64,000 bases of DNA, taken from assembly GCA_002221725.1 (NCBI GenBank), contig NJFT01000126.1, positions 1 to 64,000 on the forward strand, written 5' to 3'. This DNA comes from Scedosporium boydii (taxonomy: Eukaryota > Ascomycota > Sordariomycetes > Microascales > Microascaceae). This document shows positions 13,024 to 25,216 of this stretch, in pieces (the first letter of the stretch is position 1; every line of letters begins with the position of its first letter). Position numbers and translations under genes: made by a program. Under the pieces are notes generated by a model that worked only from the letters and a program-made list of their open reading frames with translations, did no database searches and was not told the DNA's origin.

Positions 13024-15023
13024 AAGACTTAATATGACGGCTTACTTGCCTGATGGTTCCTGTCCATCCAACAAAGGGCAAGAAGGAACCACTGCTCCCG
13101 GCCTCTGGGATTTGGGAATCCCGGTGAGCCTATTGAAGAAAGGCCTGGGATAAATCGATCAGTTTCTCTTCTTTCGTCTCGCCTTTCTCTTCTCTTCTTT
13201 ACTCGCTTCCCCCTTCGACGCACGACGGACGGGACATACAAAACACACACATTTCACAACTCTCCCTTACACATCAACTCCCTTAATAACAACTCGGTTG
13301 TTCGAAGAGAACAGCACGAGGCTCGGTCCTATCTCCGATATCACTGGAGACCCTACTTTTTCTTTTCGCCTTCCTCTTCCAGTCCTAGCTCTAGCCTCGG
13401 GCATAGGACTAGACTGCATTTCATTGCTTTCGACACTTTGGGTATCTGACGGTTTTGGCGCAGGATAAGGCGTTTATGGTGGGATATTACATTTATCACG
13501 ACCGGATGAGGCGCACACCTCGGCGATATTCCTTTATTCTTTTCCTTGATGACATGAAAAGCTTGGGTGGTTTTTCACTTTTGGCGGCCTCGTCCGTCCC
13601 GGCTTGCTTTGTTCGCCGATTTTGTGTTTTCTCGTCTTCCTGAATCTACGTATGTTTTCTAGGCTGCTTTGGCCTCTTCAATACCGAACCCAGAGATATC
13701 GTAGTACCCAACGAGCGTTTCCTACTTGACAAAAAAAAAAAGGATAACCATGATATTTTGCCAACTTTCTCTTTGACGCCCTGCCAGGCTTACTTCATGT
13801 TCCAACCAGATAAATAGTGCTGCGGAAGCCGAGAGCTTGATCTGATTGTCTGGGTCGGCAGGCCCATACTTGTAAAGCTTCATTGTATCAACACGTAGTA
13901 ACCAAGAAAATAAAGAAACAAGATCGAGGCAGGGGCCCAACACTTGGAGAGATTGTGCTCCCATTACCTTTGTACGTCCAGGATCAATAAACTGATAATA
14001 ACAAGACAAATACATTCTAGGGAACCCAGGTGTAGGAAGTCGATCACCTACGGAGTAGCTTTCTACAAACTAGAGAAATCGGGCAGAAACCTACAAGGAA
14101 CGAGGACCACGAACGAAGCCGAAGTCGAGGCAGGTAGTCTATTCTAGAAGCCATCTTCGTTTCCTAGACCTCTAAGCTGCTGCTGCTGGAGGATATACAC
14201 ATAGCGTATCCCCAACAACATCCATCGGCTTCCACATCCCCTCATCAACCCCAACGCTCACAACCATCAAGCCAAAGATCATCGTCGCTACCATAAAAGA
14301 AATTATTAAGTTATACCGAACCAAGTTCTCACTCGAACACGTTTCTAAAAACGCTCAAGAAATAATTTTTTTTTGTTGCCCCGTCTTTGGAGGAAGAAAA
14401 CTATGCACGTTTCAAAGCGCCAGATCTTTGCAAAGCGCCCCCATTTGTGCTCCAATGACCCGAGATACATGGATGATGATGATAAAAAAAAACAAGTCGA
14501 AAGCAGGATAGAGTAAAAAAAAAAAAGAGATGAAATAATAAGAGGAAGCGGCAGGGAGAAAAAGACGAAAGAAAAGAGAAGAAAAACAAGACTCCATGAC
14601 GCCCGCCGAATCCCAATCTCAAGTCAGTAATTTAATCCCTAACGGCAACTTCGACGTAAATGAAAGCACCAATGACAGCTTTCTCCCAATACAGAACCGG
14701 CCTTTGCCTTCCTTCCGCTTAGTCCGACGCAGGAAACCGTGCATTATCCTCATCCTCATCCCCTCACCCATCCGTGGCCGACGTCGTTGTGGAATCTCTC
14801 GCTCCCAGAGGCGGGGGGAGGAGGGTCGTTTGTCTAAAAGAGTTTTCATAAAGCGCCTTTCCATTGCTCGTGGATACCACCAGCCTGCCAGCACTGGCCA
14901 GTATCCGAGCTGGTGGAAAACCAGTCGTAAAATATATGCATGTTTGAAAGAAAAACAAGGAGCCGCGTGTACCATGTGTTATAGACAGCATGTGCCGCAC
15001 AAGCGTCCGATGTTGGCATAACT
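13024..15023. other. convergent intergenic space (95-residue gene / cyclin B)
   Basis: Two kb between converging transcripts, expected to hold both 3' ends. It contains short A runs (about 13730-13741 and 14514-14525) and A-rich, T-rich patches around 14360-14590. Long ORFs here on either strand have no recognisable domain and overlap the presumed 3' UTRs, so I do not call them genes. Confidence 0.5.
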
Positions 15024-16758
15024 CTACGAGATTTGGTCAAGAGTAAGCCTGACATCAACGATGTCGAAATGGTGCGCGTTCAGCTTGGCCCAGTTGCGCG
15101 CAATGATGGAGGCTATAATTTGGGCAAGTCAATAAATGAACACCTCCAGCGAACAGTGACATATAGAATGGAGCTCGAGAAGACAGAGGAGATTACATAC
15201 CTTTGAGGAACTTCTTACTAGCGTACTTCTTCAGGAACGCATCATGGACGGGGGGCCGGGCGAGGTAGTCAACCATGAGCTGGACGACGGGCTCGATCTC
15301 ATCCTCGGTATAGCCGGCATAAAAGGCAATGGTGTCATCCTGGTGACCATGTTAGCTAATTGACTTCCCAATCGATTGCTTCCTACAACTGGCACCACCA
15401 CCGTCACAGAATTTACTTACCCACTCGCCACGGTCCAGAATGAGTCTCGACAGATACATAGCACCAGCAGCAACATGGCTTGGACGATAAGCCATGAAGC
15501 GATGGTCGAGAAGGCTGATCTCCATAAGATACTTGCCGATGGTACGCGACTGGATGTCGTAGTTATCGGCCTTGGAGATTCGGCGGAGGAAGTTCATGGG
15601 GTTCGGGTAACTCAAATCATAGTTCAATGTGCCGAGGATACATCGCTCCGCGGAGAGGATCTCGGCCTCCGAGAAGCCGTCGTCGGCAACGTGACTAAAG
15701 TTGGCGACGTGGGGGGAGAGAACCTCCTCGTATTTCGAGGCGATGAACATGGCCGTGATGCCGACAAGTTGTAGGCGGTCGAGCTGAACGACCTTTTCGG
15801 AGAGGAAGCGGTCAATGATGTTGACGGCAAGGAATAGGGTCTCGGGGAGGAGGTGGAAGCGGGTGTGGACCTCGACAAGCCAGTCGATGAGAATGCCACG
15901 CATCTTCCATTCCAGCTCGTCCTGATGATCCATGTAATTGGGATTCGGGATGGTGTTAACCTCCAGATCTCTCAAATACTCAAAGATCTCATGTGCATAC
16001 TCCGCAACCATAAGCGGGTCATCTAGGTCCTCGGGATCCGGGTCCTCAACACCAGGAGGAAATACAATAGTCGGTTCGGGCTTTACGCGTACCGGCTCGG
16101 GTTCGCATTTGGGGACAACATCTTCTTCCTTCTCCTCGCGGAAGCGTCGTTCCGCGTCGCCGGTATAGGCCTTCTTGCGTAGCGGCTCACGGTCGGCAAC
16201 GGTCTCTGTGGTTCCCGAGCTGGTGCTTATGCTTGGGACCTTGCGCTTTGGTACACCGGTGACGCTGACTTTGGTACTGCCGGCACGTCGAACGTCGACG
16301 TTCGTCCTCGAGGCCTTGGGAACCATAGCAGCCCGGCCTGAGGATCGAGTAGATTTCCGGATGCCCGTGGGTTGGGCGGCCTTGGAGACCAGGCCGGCCC
16401 TAACAGCGGGCTTCTTGCCCTCAACTGCCTCTCCCTTCGTAACATTGCTGACGTCGCCAAGAGCGGCACGCTTGCGTTGTAAACCCTGCACCTGCGAGGC
16501 CGTGACTGTCTTTTTCGTCTGGAGAGCCTTGCTGGGGAGGGCGAGTTCGTCGACACCCAGGGCAGCTGCTTTGGCTCGTGTCATACGCGTCGAACTGCTG
16601 TTTTCATCGTTCTCGTTCGAGACAGGTCGTGTTTGGAGAGTGCGGCCCTATATGGTGTGAGTGGTCTGAGTTTTCCAGCTGCCGCGAATGTCACCGAATT
16701 GGAGCCCTCGGGACCCGAGGCCCACGGAGAATAAGTGGGAAACACATACAGGAGGCAT
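15024..16758 (-). CDS. G2/mitotic B-type cyclin (NimE/Clb type)
   Basis: Regulatory subunit that activates Cdk1 for entry into mitosis. Exons, in transcript order, are 16758-16750, 16647-15421, 15339-15201 and 15112-15024, giving 487 residues. The first coding exon is only ATGCCTCCT (MPP), followed by a GTATGT donor. The spliced N-terminus MPPGRTLQTRPVSNEN has the layout expected of NimE-like cyclins. A destruction box RAALGDVSN (residues 63-71) marks it for APC/C-dependent degradation. The cyclin box begins near residue 252 (MRGILIDWLVEVHTRF) and includes KYEEVLSP; the second fold ends in KASIIARNWAKLN-like sequence split by the last intron. Introns are 102, 81 and 88 nt. An orthologue of Aspergillus nimE is the most likely identity. 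Confidence 0.94.
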
Positions 16759-18443
16759 TGTGTGTGAATGCAGCTCGCCGTTGGTAGCGAGACTTGGGTA
16801 TGAATCGAAAGAGAATCGGGGAGTCGAGCCTGCTTTACCGGTTAGTTCTTCACATAGTTCCCCAGCCCAAACTCCAACTCCCCGAAAACCCTTGCAAAAG
16901 CCTTGCTTAGGCTATATATAGAGAAAAATGCTATAGCAAAACATATACACACGTGTTGAAGGGGGGTGACGAACAGGCTAGAGGTCAATATCACAAACGG
17001 TCTCTAGTATTACAGACGTGATTGACGAAGCCCAAGTTGCACTGCACTGAGCTGTCGGGTGGTCGGGGTCGAAAGATGAGCGGGAGATGCTGTTGTAAAA
17101 TGGAGAGGTTAGGGAAACAAGATAGGAAAGCCGGAAGATCGATGAGGAAAAGTGCGGTGTTTATGTTGGCAAGCTGCCGCGATGGTGGAGTTTTGGTTGT
17201 TTGGCGGAAGGGGACGTGGGCCCTGAGATTGACCGTGGGTTTCGCGGGCGTGTCTGAGGTACGTACCTTGGGTCTCCACGCCAAGTAATTTCCCGGGTGC
17301 AAATTTCAGACGCGAGGCACCGTCGCTATGGCAATTATGCGAGCGGACGAGGTGGAGACGTGTGTTTGTTCCCGCCCAAAGAGGAAACGAAAAAATAAAG
17401 ATAGGAAAAGAGACTGAAAGGCAATAGGTGAGGAGGTGAAGAGAGAGAAATCCGACGGCTGGAGACTGGGGATATCGATCTTATATCCTATAGAATATAT
17501 TCCGAGAGAGTACGGGGATGGGCGAGCAGGATCCTCAGGACAGGGCCGCCAAAGATGAGAACACTGAACTGTAGTCAATTGTCATGTACTTCGTATGAGT
17601 CTATGACTGTCTCGACTCTTGCCAGTGTTGTTGTCGTGATTGGCATGGAGGACCTTGTCAAGAATGCAACTTCATACAATTGTGAACTGCAGCTTCAAGG
17701 TTGCAGGAAATGGGAATATCGAGGTTGAATCAGACGCGAATTCTCACCATGCCAGAGTCATCTTAGCACCATGTCTTGATGAATATCAACAGGGGCAACC
17801 GCCAAGCAACGGAATTTCTATTGGCTCCCTGCTTTTGTCTTCCTGCCTCGTCGCGTCCCAATTGTGGGGTCAAGTCTCGCTCATAGAACACGGTACAAGG
17901 GACATCCACGAGGGTTGGCGCCAGGAATCATGTCAGATGCTGCCAGACGCTAGACCTTGAATCACAACTTCACCCCTCCACAAGATCGGAAGTCATAAAG
18001 TCAAAATGTGGTGGAATCATAATTAAGGTGCACCACCATCAATCCAATTGATCAAGCCACAAATACAATTAGACAAGATCCACCAGCCACTTTCCTAGCT
18101 CGATAAAATTGTGGCGCACCCCATTGGACCTGGACCATTCGAACCACCCAGCGAAATTTTACAATTGGATGATCGATCGAGGCTCTCAAATCTTCAAGGG
18201 CCGCCGAGTAACCTTTGGTCTCACTCAATTGGGGAACAACTACACTGTTTCCGGTTCTCCAGCTTGCCGGCCACGAAGAGGAAGTTCTACCGATTCACCG
18301 AACCCGCTCGAAATGCCATCTCGCCACGATTGGCAACCGAGCTTGACCCAATAATTCGACTTGAGAGCATTTCGAGTCGTCGTTAAACCGCTGCACCCAC
18401 TGCGCCTCCTCAGATATAGCTCTCCCTTGAACGCCAGACGAAC
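16759..18443. other. divergent promoter region cyclin B / uL2m
   Basis: About 1.7 kb between divergently transcribed genes. A palindromic TATA-like word is at 16912-16921, about 155 bases before the cyclin ATG. Several CAATTG-type words lie at 18040-18240, near the uL2m gene. A TACTTCGTA word is at about 17586. I see no supportable coding region. Confidence 0.5.
16912..16921 (-). promoter_or_regulatory. candidate TATA box of the cyclin gene
   Basis: CTATATATAG lies about 155 bases upstream of the cyclin start codon on the minus strand. The word is self-complementary, so its strand is inferred from the neighbouring gene. It is supported only by match and distance. Confidence 0.3.
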
Positions 18444-19814
18444 ATGCTCGGCTCACGCTTGGCCACGCGCCTCTATGGCCGCGGCACCACCACCCTCCGA
18501 CTCTCTCCGCGCCATCTTTCGCTGGGCAGTGCTCATCAATATTCCACTGGGACAACAGATTCAACTAGCTCACCTGCGACCACCACCGGCGCTGCGGCCC
18601 CATCCCCAAAAGAGAGTGTCGTCCTGAGCAAATTCATGCCCGCCGTGAACACGGAGAGAAACACCAAGGATACCGTCATCCTGCGCACATATAAGCCGCG
18701 AACCCCTGGTCTCCGACATCTCAAACGCCCCATCAACGACCACCTCTGGAAGGGTCGTCCCTTTTTACCCCTGACCATTCCCAAGAAGGGCCACGGGAAG
18801 GGAGGAAGGAACTCGAGCGGCAAGATTACCGTGAGGCACAGGGGAGGCGGCGCCAAGCGGAGGATTCGTACCGTCGATTTCGACAGATTCCGCCCCGGAC
18901 CGCACATTGTCGACCGTATCGAGTACGACCCGGGCCGAAGCGCTCATATCGCGCTCATTACTGAGCAGGCCACCGGAAGGAAGACGTATATAGTGGCTGC
19001 CGACGGAATGCGTGCGGGAGACGTCGTTCAGAGTTACCGCTCGGGCATTCCCCAGGACTTGCTCGACAGCATGGGTGGCATCATCGATCCTGGTATCTTG
19101 GCGGCGAAGACTGCTTTCCGCGGAAACTGCCTGCCGGTCCATCTCATTCCCGTGGGAACCGTGGTATACAATCTCGGATCTAGGTCCAAGGGGCCCGCTG
19201 TCTTCTGCCGAAGCGCCGGAACCCACGCCACTATAATATCCAAGGAGGAAGAGACGAGGGAGGATGGTACCAAGGTCATGACTGGCCAGTACGTCAATGT
19301 GCAGCTCCAGAGCGGCGAGATCAGGAGGGTGCATAAAGATGCCTGCGCCACGATTGGCGTGGCCAGCAACCCCCACCACCAATACCGACAGCTCGGCAAG
19401 GCTGGTAGGAGTCGCTGGCTTAATATTCGACCAACCGTCCGTGGTGTTGCCATGAACAGAGGTAAGTTTGCTCTTCATTCAGGGTGCCACTGGCCTCTTT
19501 CATTCGCGGTCCTCCTCAGTTTTCTTCATATGCTAACAATGAGTCAATAGTTGATCATCCTCACGGTGGTGGCCGTGGTAAATCGAAGAGTAACCGTCAT
19601 CCTACAAGTCCCTGGGGTACACCGGTAAGTTATTCATCATTACCTACATATCCATTCGTTTCTATCTATAGGGCATACTCTTATACAAATATCCAAACAA
19701 TAGGCCAAGGGAGGTTACAAGACCCGTCGCAAGCACAATCACAACAAGTGGGTTGTCGTTCCTCGTGTCCGCAACGTCGAGAAGAGGCAGGAGAAGAATT
19801 CCAAGAAGTCGTAG
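18444..19814 (+). CDS. Mitochondrial large-subunit ribosomal protein uL2m
   Basis: Component of the mitochondrial 54S subunit, orthologous to bacterial L2 (yeast Rml2), near the peptidyl-transferase centre. Exons are 18444-19461, 19551-19624 and 19704-19814, giving 400 residues. Residues 1-35 form a typical import presequence rich in Arg and Ser without acids (MLGSRLATRLYGRGTTTLRL). The body follows L2: KTRGHL-like loops, SSGKITVRHRGGGAKRRIR, then GNCLPVHLIPVGTVVYNL. The diagnostic motif VDHPHGGGRGKS is created across the first splice junction, and the protein ends in a basic tail (KTRRKHNHNKW). The first intron has the textbook branch word TGCTAAC. The ATG at 18444 is the only sensible start because it supplies the presequence. 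Confidence 0.95.
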
Positions 19815-20448
19815 TCGAAATCCCACTTGTGGAGGTGTTGAACCACTGGATTTTCTACGCTTATGAACCGTCCAGGCAGAATGCCATCGGAAGCGTATTA
19901 CCATTCCAGACAGGTGTCCTGAGGTGTACGATGTAGTCGGCTATTTGTTGTGTACTTATATTGTCTTGACTCTGATAGATTGGTGGAATGTTGAACTATG
20001 TAGACGAGCCACTGTCGCAATCTCACGGAAATGCAGGAGCCTGTTGTTTTGTTTTATATCGTGGCGTTGTCAGTAGCATTAGATGTTCTTTTCCGAGTTG
20101 AAAGAGTACTCGTGGTCCAGGATCGTGACCATCCTGGGTAATATCTGAGTGTGGCTCTCTCGTGTAGGTTCTAGGTGCTCTGGCTTTTTGGTAGAGATTT
20201 CGGCATTGAACGCAATGCTCGATGAGGGCCGCTAGCCAACATGGCTTCGTTTCTTATGAGACTACAAAGCTGGAATGCTCGGGGTCTCTCTGATACAAGG
20301 CCCGTATGGGAGGCAAAATCCTAGACTCGCGATCTTGCCAACGAGGCAGTGAGCGTGAAAGAATGCAGCAGCGCGAGACCGCAACTGAATCCCCGAACTA
20401 GATGGAAATTTCCCAGCACGATCACAAAAAAGAGAAGCGGAAAGGAAA

Positions 20449-20451
<3 letters not shown>

Positions 20452-20506
<55 letters not shown>

Positions 20507-20536
20507 AAGAAGAAGAAGAAAAAGAAGAAGAAAAAG
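20452..20536. repeat. A(53) homopolymer followed by GAA-type repeats
   Basis: Fifty-three consecutive A residues (20452-20504) are followed by purine repeats of the GAA/AAG kind to about 20536. It could be an old retroposon tail or a plain microsatellite. I could not find a recognisable element body beside it or clear target-site duplications. The exact length is sequencing-sensitive. Confidence 0.85.
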
Positions 20537-20682
20537 AGTCCATGGTTTCGAACCAACAACATCTCCAAGCCTCGCACCTCACCTCAACCGCGTCCAAGCA
20601 TCTCCAGTTTCTAAAACTCACAACCTCAAAAGAGCGACCAAACAAGCAATTCCCCCTTGGAAAGGAAGACCCCCCAGAAAAA

Positions 20683-20718
20683 AAATAAATAAATAAATAA
20701 AAAAAAAAATAAGAAAAA
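20683..20718. repeat. AAAT/A-rich microsatellite
   Basis: Short A runs interrupted by T in an AAAT-like register. It is close to the A(53) tract and probably has the same mutational origin. No function is evident. Confidence 0.7.
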
Positions 20719-23034
20719 AATCCGACTTCTCCCTCCCCAATTCCCATGTCCCAATTTCCTCCACACCTCATGGTTTGACCAGACCGGGTTCCACGGCGGC
20801 CCCCTGCCGAAGTAGTTTATCAGCAGTGCGTCGCCGCTCGACCACTTGTAGCATTGTGAGCTTCCGTGATGCGTTGAGAATCCAGAGCCAAATTCGGATA
20901 TTTCTAACACATAAACACGTGCTCAATTACCAGAACAAAAACAAACATGGACATTTTGCGTGAATGGTCATTCATGCAAATTTCAGTCCCCATTCCAGGT
21001 AAGAATCGCATTTCAATCTTACTTACAAAAGCGTCATCCCTCCAGAATTCTTCGCGCCAGCTCTTCTTCCTTTCAAACTGGCAAACGATATGTCACCACA
21101 GCCGCCGGCTCATGTGCCAAAAACGGGCTGAAGTATCTGTAAGGTGGCACAGGACTCGGCCTAACCAAGCCCCGGACCGTCAAACTACCACGTACAGAGA
21201 GGCTGGGTTCCGGGTGTGGCTTGGCTGCGTGGAAGACAGAGACCTCCATGAGGCCAACTGCAGGCGGCTATTCCCTTGAGCTCGAAGAGCAATCCCCACG
21301 TCCAAGCCGTACGAGAAGCTTCATCCTCGCATCTACAAACTAGTGCCCTAGCTAATTGCACGTGGAGGGATGCAGCACTCATCCGTCCACCGAGCCATCA
21401 TTGGAGCTGCGACGCCAGGTTGTCCGTCTCTCGAAGAATGTTACCTTCGCGTGGAAGGTTCATGCCATTCTTCTCGTTCGTGATGAATACTTCGTAAGAC
21501 AAAAAGGCTGCTGAAAGTTGCCGTCAGGTCATTGGAATTTGAACCAATTTCGATTCAGGGTATTATAGCGCTGCAACTGTCGCCAAGGCCTCTGTCAACA
21601 ACAATGAATTGAAGGTGCAACTTGTGTGGTTGAGATACTTCGTAGTGATGAGTCAGCCATAGTGAAATTCGAGAGTCCGATCTTGATCTTGAATTAGGCT
21701 CTCGTCTCGGGTTTCATCGAGTTTCAGGAACACTGAACTGCGCGGGCCGCAAATTTAGGTGTTGCCACAATTAAAATGAGAATTCTGCCCAACAACGCCG
21801 ACAGCTTCCAAAGGTTCGTGGGAATTTCATATAAATTACTTGGGTAGTCTTTCCGTTCCGAAGCGAGGGGGATACTGGTTTCCTATGCAGCTCGAGTCGG
21901 GACGATAATTCGAATCCTGTCTGACATTGAATTAATATTTCCTTGTTCGACCTAGGTTCGAGTTGATCAATGTTGCGATGGAGGCTCTGAATGATATGTT
22001 ATCATTTGATTGCAGCAAAAGCTATCTCGTATTATCTCGGTACGAAGTCGGTTCTTTCGCTCCACTGCTGATTCTGCTGATTCGACCCATCCTCTCTTCA
22101 TATTCTACCCTGCAAGGATTACGACGACAATCGAAGCGGTCTTGGTGATCAAGTCGTTCTGGTTGGCCAGCGGCAGGCGCAAGAAACACAGTAGCCTTGG
22201 CGCTAAACCCCATACTGTACCGGATTGCGTGGCCTGGTCAGCCCAGTCGAGGCGGTGCCGGGCAATTTCTCCCGCCGCGGAAACACTAGTGGATGCCAAT
22301 GGATCGTGGCTGCGACGAGTTGCGACGAGAACATGGAGACCCCTAAATTAGAACACACAAACTGGGCGTTTCAGGGTGTACGTACCTTGGATCCCCCAGG
22401 GCTGCCCAGGCCCCTTGGCGTTTCTTGTGCCTGGCCGAAAGGCCCGTTTGCTGCTGTCAGTGCTGTGCTTGCACTGTGTCGCGTGCAACACTGCCCTGGA
22501 CGGAACAATTTGAAAGGTCAATGGAAGCTGAGCCGTTGCCAGCGAGCGAGAGGACGACGAGACGTATATGCGGCAAGCAGTGTACACAAGACGACTTATT
22601 GCCTATTCTGGAAGGATGGAGTACCAAGTAAATTAGTGTTAAAAAGTAAGAAAAACGAAGAGAGGCTCTTTTTGACCCGGCTCCAATAAAGGAGCAAGGA
22701 CCCTTTCTCTTCTGTCGATGATACTTTTACTTCATAATAATATTCAGACATCCTGCCCCCTTGACCAAGCTTGCTTGCAGCCAGTCCCGTACGACTTTCG
22801 AGATAAACGAAACACCACCTCCTCCTTGGTATATTGATCGCGTGCCTCCCTATCTTTCCCTTTCCCTTCCGCTCTCCTTCTTCCTCGTCTCTTTAGTAGA
22901 CTATCAACCAACCGACACAGTTGGGTATGATACTTGGAGGCTCCCTTTCGCCGCCGCACCAGACAGGCAACCCAAGTCGAGACTCTCTCCTTGAACCACT
23001 TACACAACCCCGAGTGCCGACACCGACTCCAACC

Positions 23035-24359
23035 ATGGCGAATCCACGGAAGCCGTCCTCGAAAAAGGGCGCCATACTGGTGACCGCATCCTACGTCTTC
23101 GACTGGGTTGTCATCATCGCTCTTGCCATCGTGGGCTATATCATGGGCGACGTAACGCCGAACAAGCGCCCATTCTACCTCTCAGATCCAAATATCTCGT
23201 AAGGGAAACCCCAAAGCCAGAGGCTAATGCACTCACAATCTCGCCCAATGTCCCCCCGCTGACTTTCTCTCTTTCGTCTGCCTCTAGCTTCCCGTTTACG
23301 ACCAAGGAAACCGTTCCAACCATGACATTGGTCATCCTCAACAGCAGCATCCCCATTGGCGTCATCCTGATCGTGTGCCTCATCTTCGTCCCCGGCTCAA
23401 CAGTACCAAAGGGCACCCCAAAGTCCCTCATCTGGCGCCGGAAACTATGGGAGCTCCACGTCGGCTGGCTAGGTCTAGCCCTGTCCGTAGGATCCGCCTG
23501 GTTCTTCACCAACGGCATGAAGAATCTCTTCGGCAAGCCGAGGCCCGACATGCTCTCTAGGTGTAAGCCTGACCTGGACAATATCCAGAAATACATCGTC
23601 GGCGGTGGTCTTCTCCCCGGCGATCTAAACGCCCTCGTCTCCGCCGACATCTGCACGAACACCGATAAAGCGATTCTTGACGACGGCTTCCGCAGTTATC
23701 CTAGCGGCCACTCCTCGTCTGCTGCCGCCGGCCTTATCTACTTGTCCCTCTTCCTCGCAAGCAAGTTCGCAGTAACCCTCCCGTTCCTGCCCCCAACGTC
23801 CTCCGCCGCTCTGAATGAATCCTCGCTGTCCGCCTTTCCTTCTCGCCTGAGTCGTCATGCCGCCGACATTACCGAATACGGAGCTCTCGATCACAAGGAC
23901 GACGGTACCTACTCTATTAGAGACGGAACCGTGCAAACCGCCGTCATGGCTGCCCGAAGACAGGCTGCCGCCCCGCCCATCTATCTCCTCGTCCTCGCGC
24001 TTCTACCGTTCTTCGCATCCATCTTCATCGCCGCGTCTAGATGGTTCGATTTTCGCCATCACGGATTCGACATCCTGTTCGGCTACCTCATGGGCACTAT
24101 CATCAGCATCTACAGCTTCCGCTATTACCACTTGCCCATCAGTTCCGGTGCCGGATGGGCTTGGGCTCCCAGGAGCCCTGATAGGGCGTTCTGGGCCGGC
24201 GTCGGCTGTTACAGCTACGCAACTTATGACAACCACTCGTCGCCTTCAAGGCGGCCGTTGGATGAGGAGGAGGCTATTGAGATGGAGAGCACGAGGCGGA
24301 GACGGACCGGTCTTAGCCCAGATGGTCAGTCTCGCCTCGGGACGCCCCCGGATATGTGA
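23035..24359 (+). CDS. PAP2-family lipid phosphate / diacylglycerol pyrophosphate phosphatase
   Basis: Integral-membrane phosphatase that removes phosphate from phosphatidate, diacylglycerol pyrophosphate or similar lipids (Dpp1/Lpp1 type). Exons are 23035-23198 and 23288-24359 (89-nt intron), giving 411 residues. The three catalytic motifs are intact: KNLFGKPRP (about residue 132), YPSGHSSSA (about 192) and SRWFDFRHHGFD (about 305), fitting KX6RP, PSGH and SRX5HX3D. Hydrophobic helices include SYVFDWVVIIALAIVGYIMG near the N-terminus and one in each block around the motifs. The hydrophilic C-terminal tail (acidic EEEAIEM, then STRRRRTG) is presumably cytosolic. Substrate preference cannot be read from sequence. 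The ATG at 23035 precedes a short basic segment and the first membrane helix. Confidence 0.93.
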
Positions 24360-25216
24360 AAGATGAGGACGACTCCTACTTCTTGAAAACGCGTTATTGC
24401 ATTTTTCCATGTCTTCTTCCAGTCATCAACGCGGCTTGCATTTTAAAAGATTCCCCTCTTATTCCCCGGCAGTTTTACCGTTTTATCTTTTATCTTTTTC
24501 CTTTCTTTCTTTTTTGCTTGTTATGTCTCTATGTGCAGAGGGCGGTCAATTAGAGTCATGGTACGGACGGTCAGTTGATAGGTGCACATGGAGTTATGGT
24601 CGGCTCTCATTGAATTGCATAGAATGGGAGCATAGGGAACGGCGTTTCGGTTGTTACGAGTCCCTCATACATTTTAGTTAGCCAGTCTTGAAACTGTGTT
24701 TGCCAAGAGAAGCATTATTATTATCCTTCAACTCTATGAAGATAGTCTGGGTGACAAAAGAGATCGAGGCGATCACTTTGCTGCTGGCTTTTTAATAAAA
24801 CACATTGAACCCGGTCAAAATCCCTACTAGACGTGAACATTACATTTCAATTAATCTAACTTGTCTGCATAGAAATCCCGTATGTGTGTATGTGTGTTTC
24901 GGGAGTCAACCACATGTCTTTTCGCGTCGCCCACTTAACCCTCGCACTTTCTTTCTTTTTCGATTTTGGCGTTCAACAAGGGGAGAAAATAACCAGAAAA
25001 AGAAGAAAAGAACCTATTCCGGAACGCCAAAGAGTCTCCTGCTGCGCCCCAGTCACCCCATAGATGTGCGGAGAAGGAGCTAGGAGGCCACAGCAGCATG
25101 TAGATGAAGTGGTAGATAGAGAATCAAGCCCCAGAAACCCTCAGCGACGTCGTCACGTAAACGAGAGCCAGGAGGGATGATAAAAGTGGCGCGTTCCAGG
25201 GAAAAAAAAAAAAAAT
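24360..25216. other. convergent space PAP2 phosphatase / CK2 beta
   Basis: Both neighbouring genes end here. The sequence is T-rich after the PAP2 stop, with AATAAA-like words near 24793. No coding region is supported. Confidence 0.5.

Larger units (their letters stand above)
19815..23034. other. gene-free space uL2m to PAP2 phosphatase
   Basis: About 3.2 kb with no supportable gene. It contains a 53-base A run with GAA repeats (20452-20536), an AATA-type tract (about 20683-20718), TACTTCGTA-type words (about 21486, 21635, 22038) and a CT-rich promoter stretch from about 22840 leading to the next gene. Long Lys or Phe ORFs near 20.3-20.7 kb are products of the homopolymer. Confidence 0.55.

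Noticed and set aside
14596..15021. 141-codon plus-strand ORF beside the cyclin gene
   Set aside because: It lies antisense in the presumed cyclin 3' UTR and has no domain.
20520..20640. B-box-like GGTTCGAAACC with T5 downstream on the minus strand
   Set aside because: No cloverleaf can be drawn and no convincing A box is present.
20262..20771. ORFs of 70-169 codons with poly-Phe or poly-Lys on both strands
   Set aside because: They exist only because of the A(53) and GAA repeats; no domain or codon signal lies outside the repeat.
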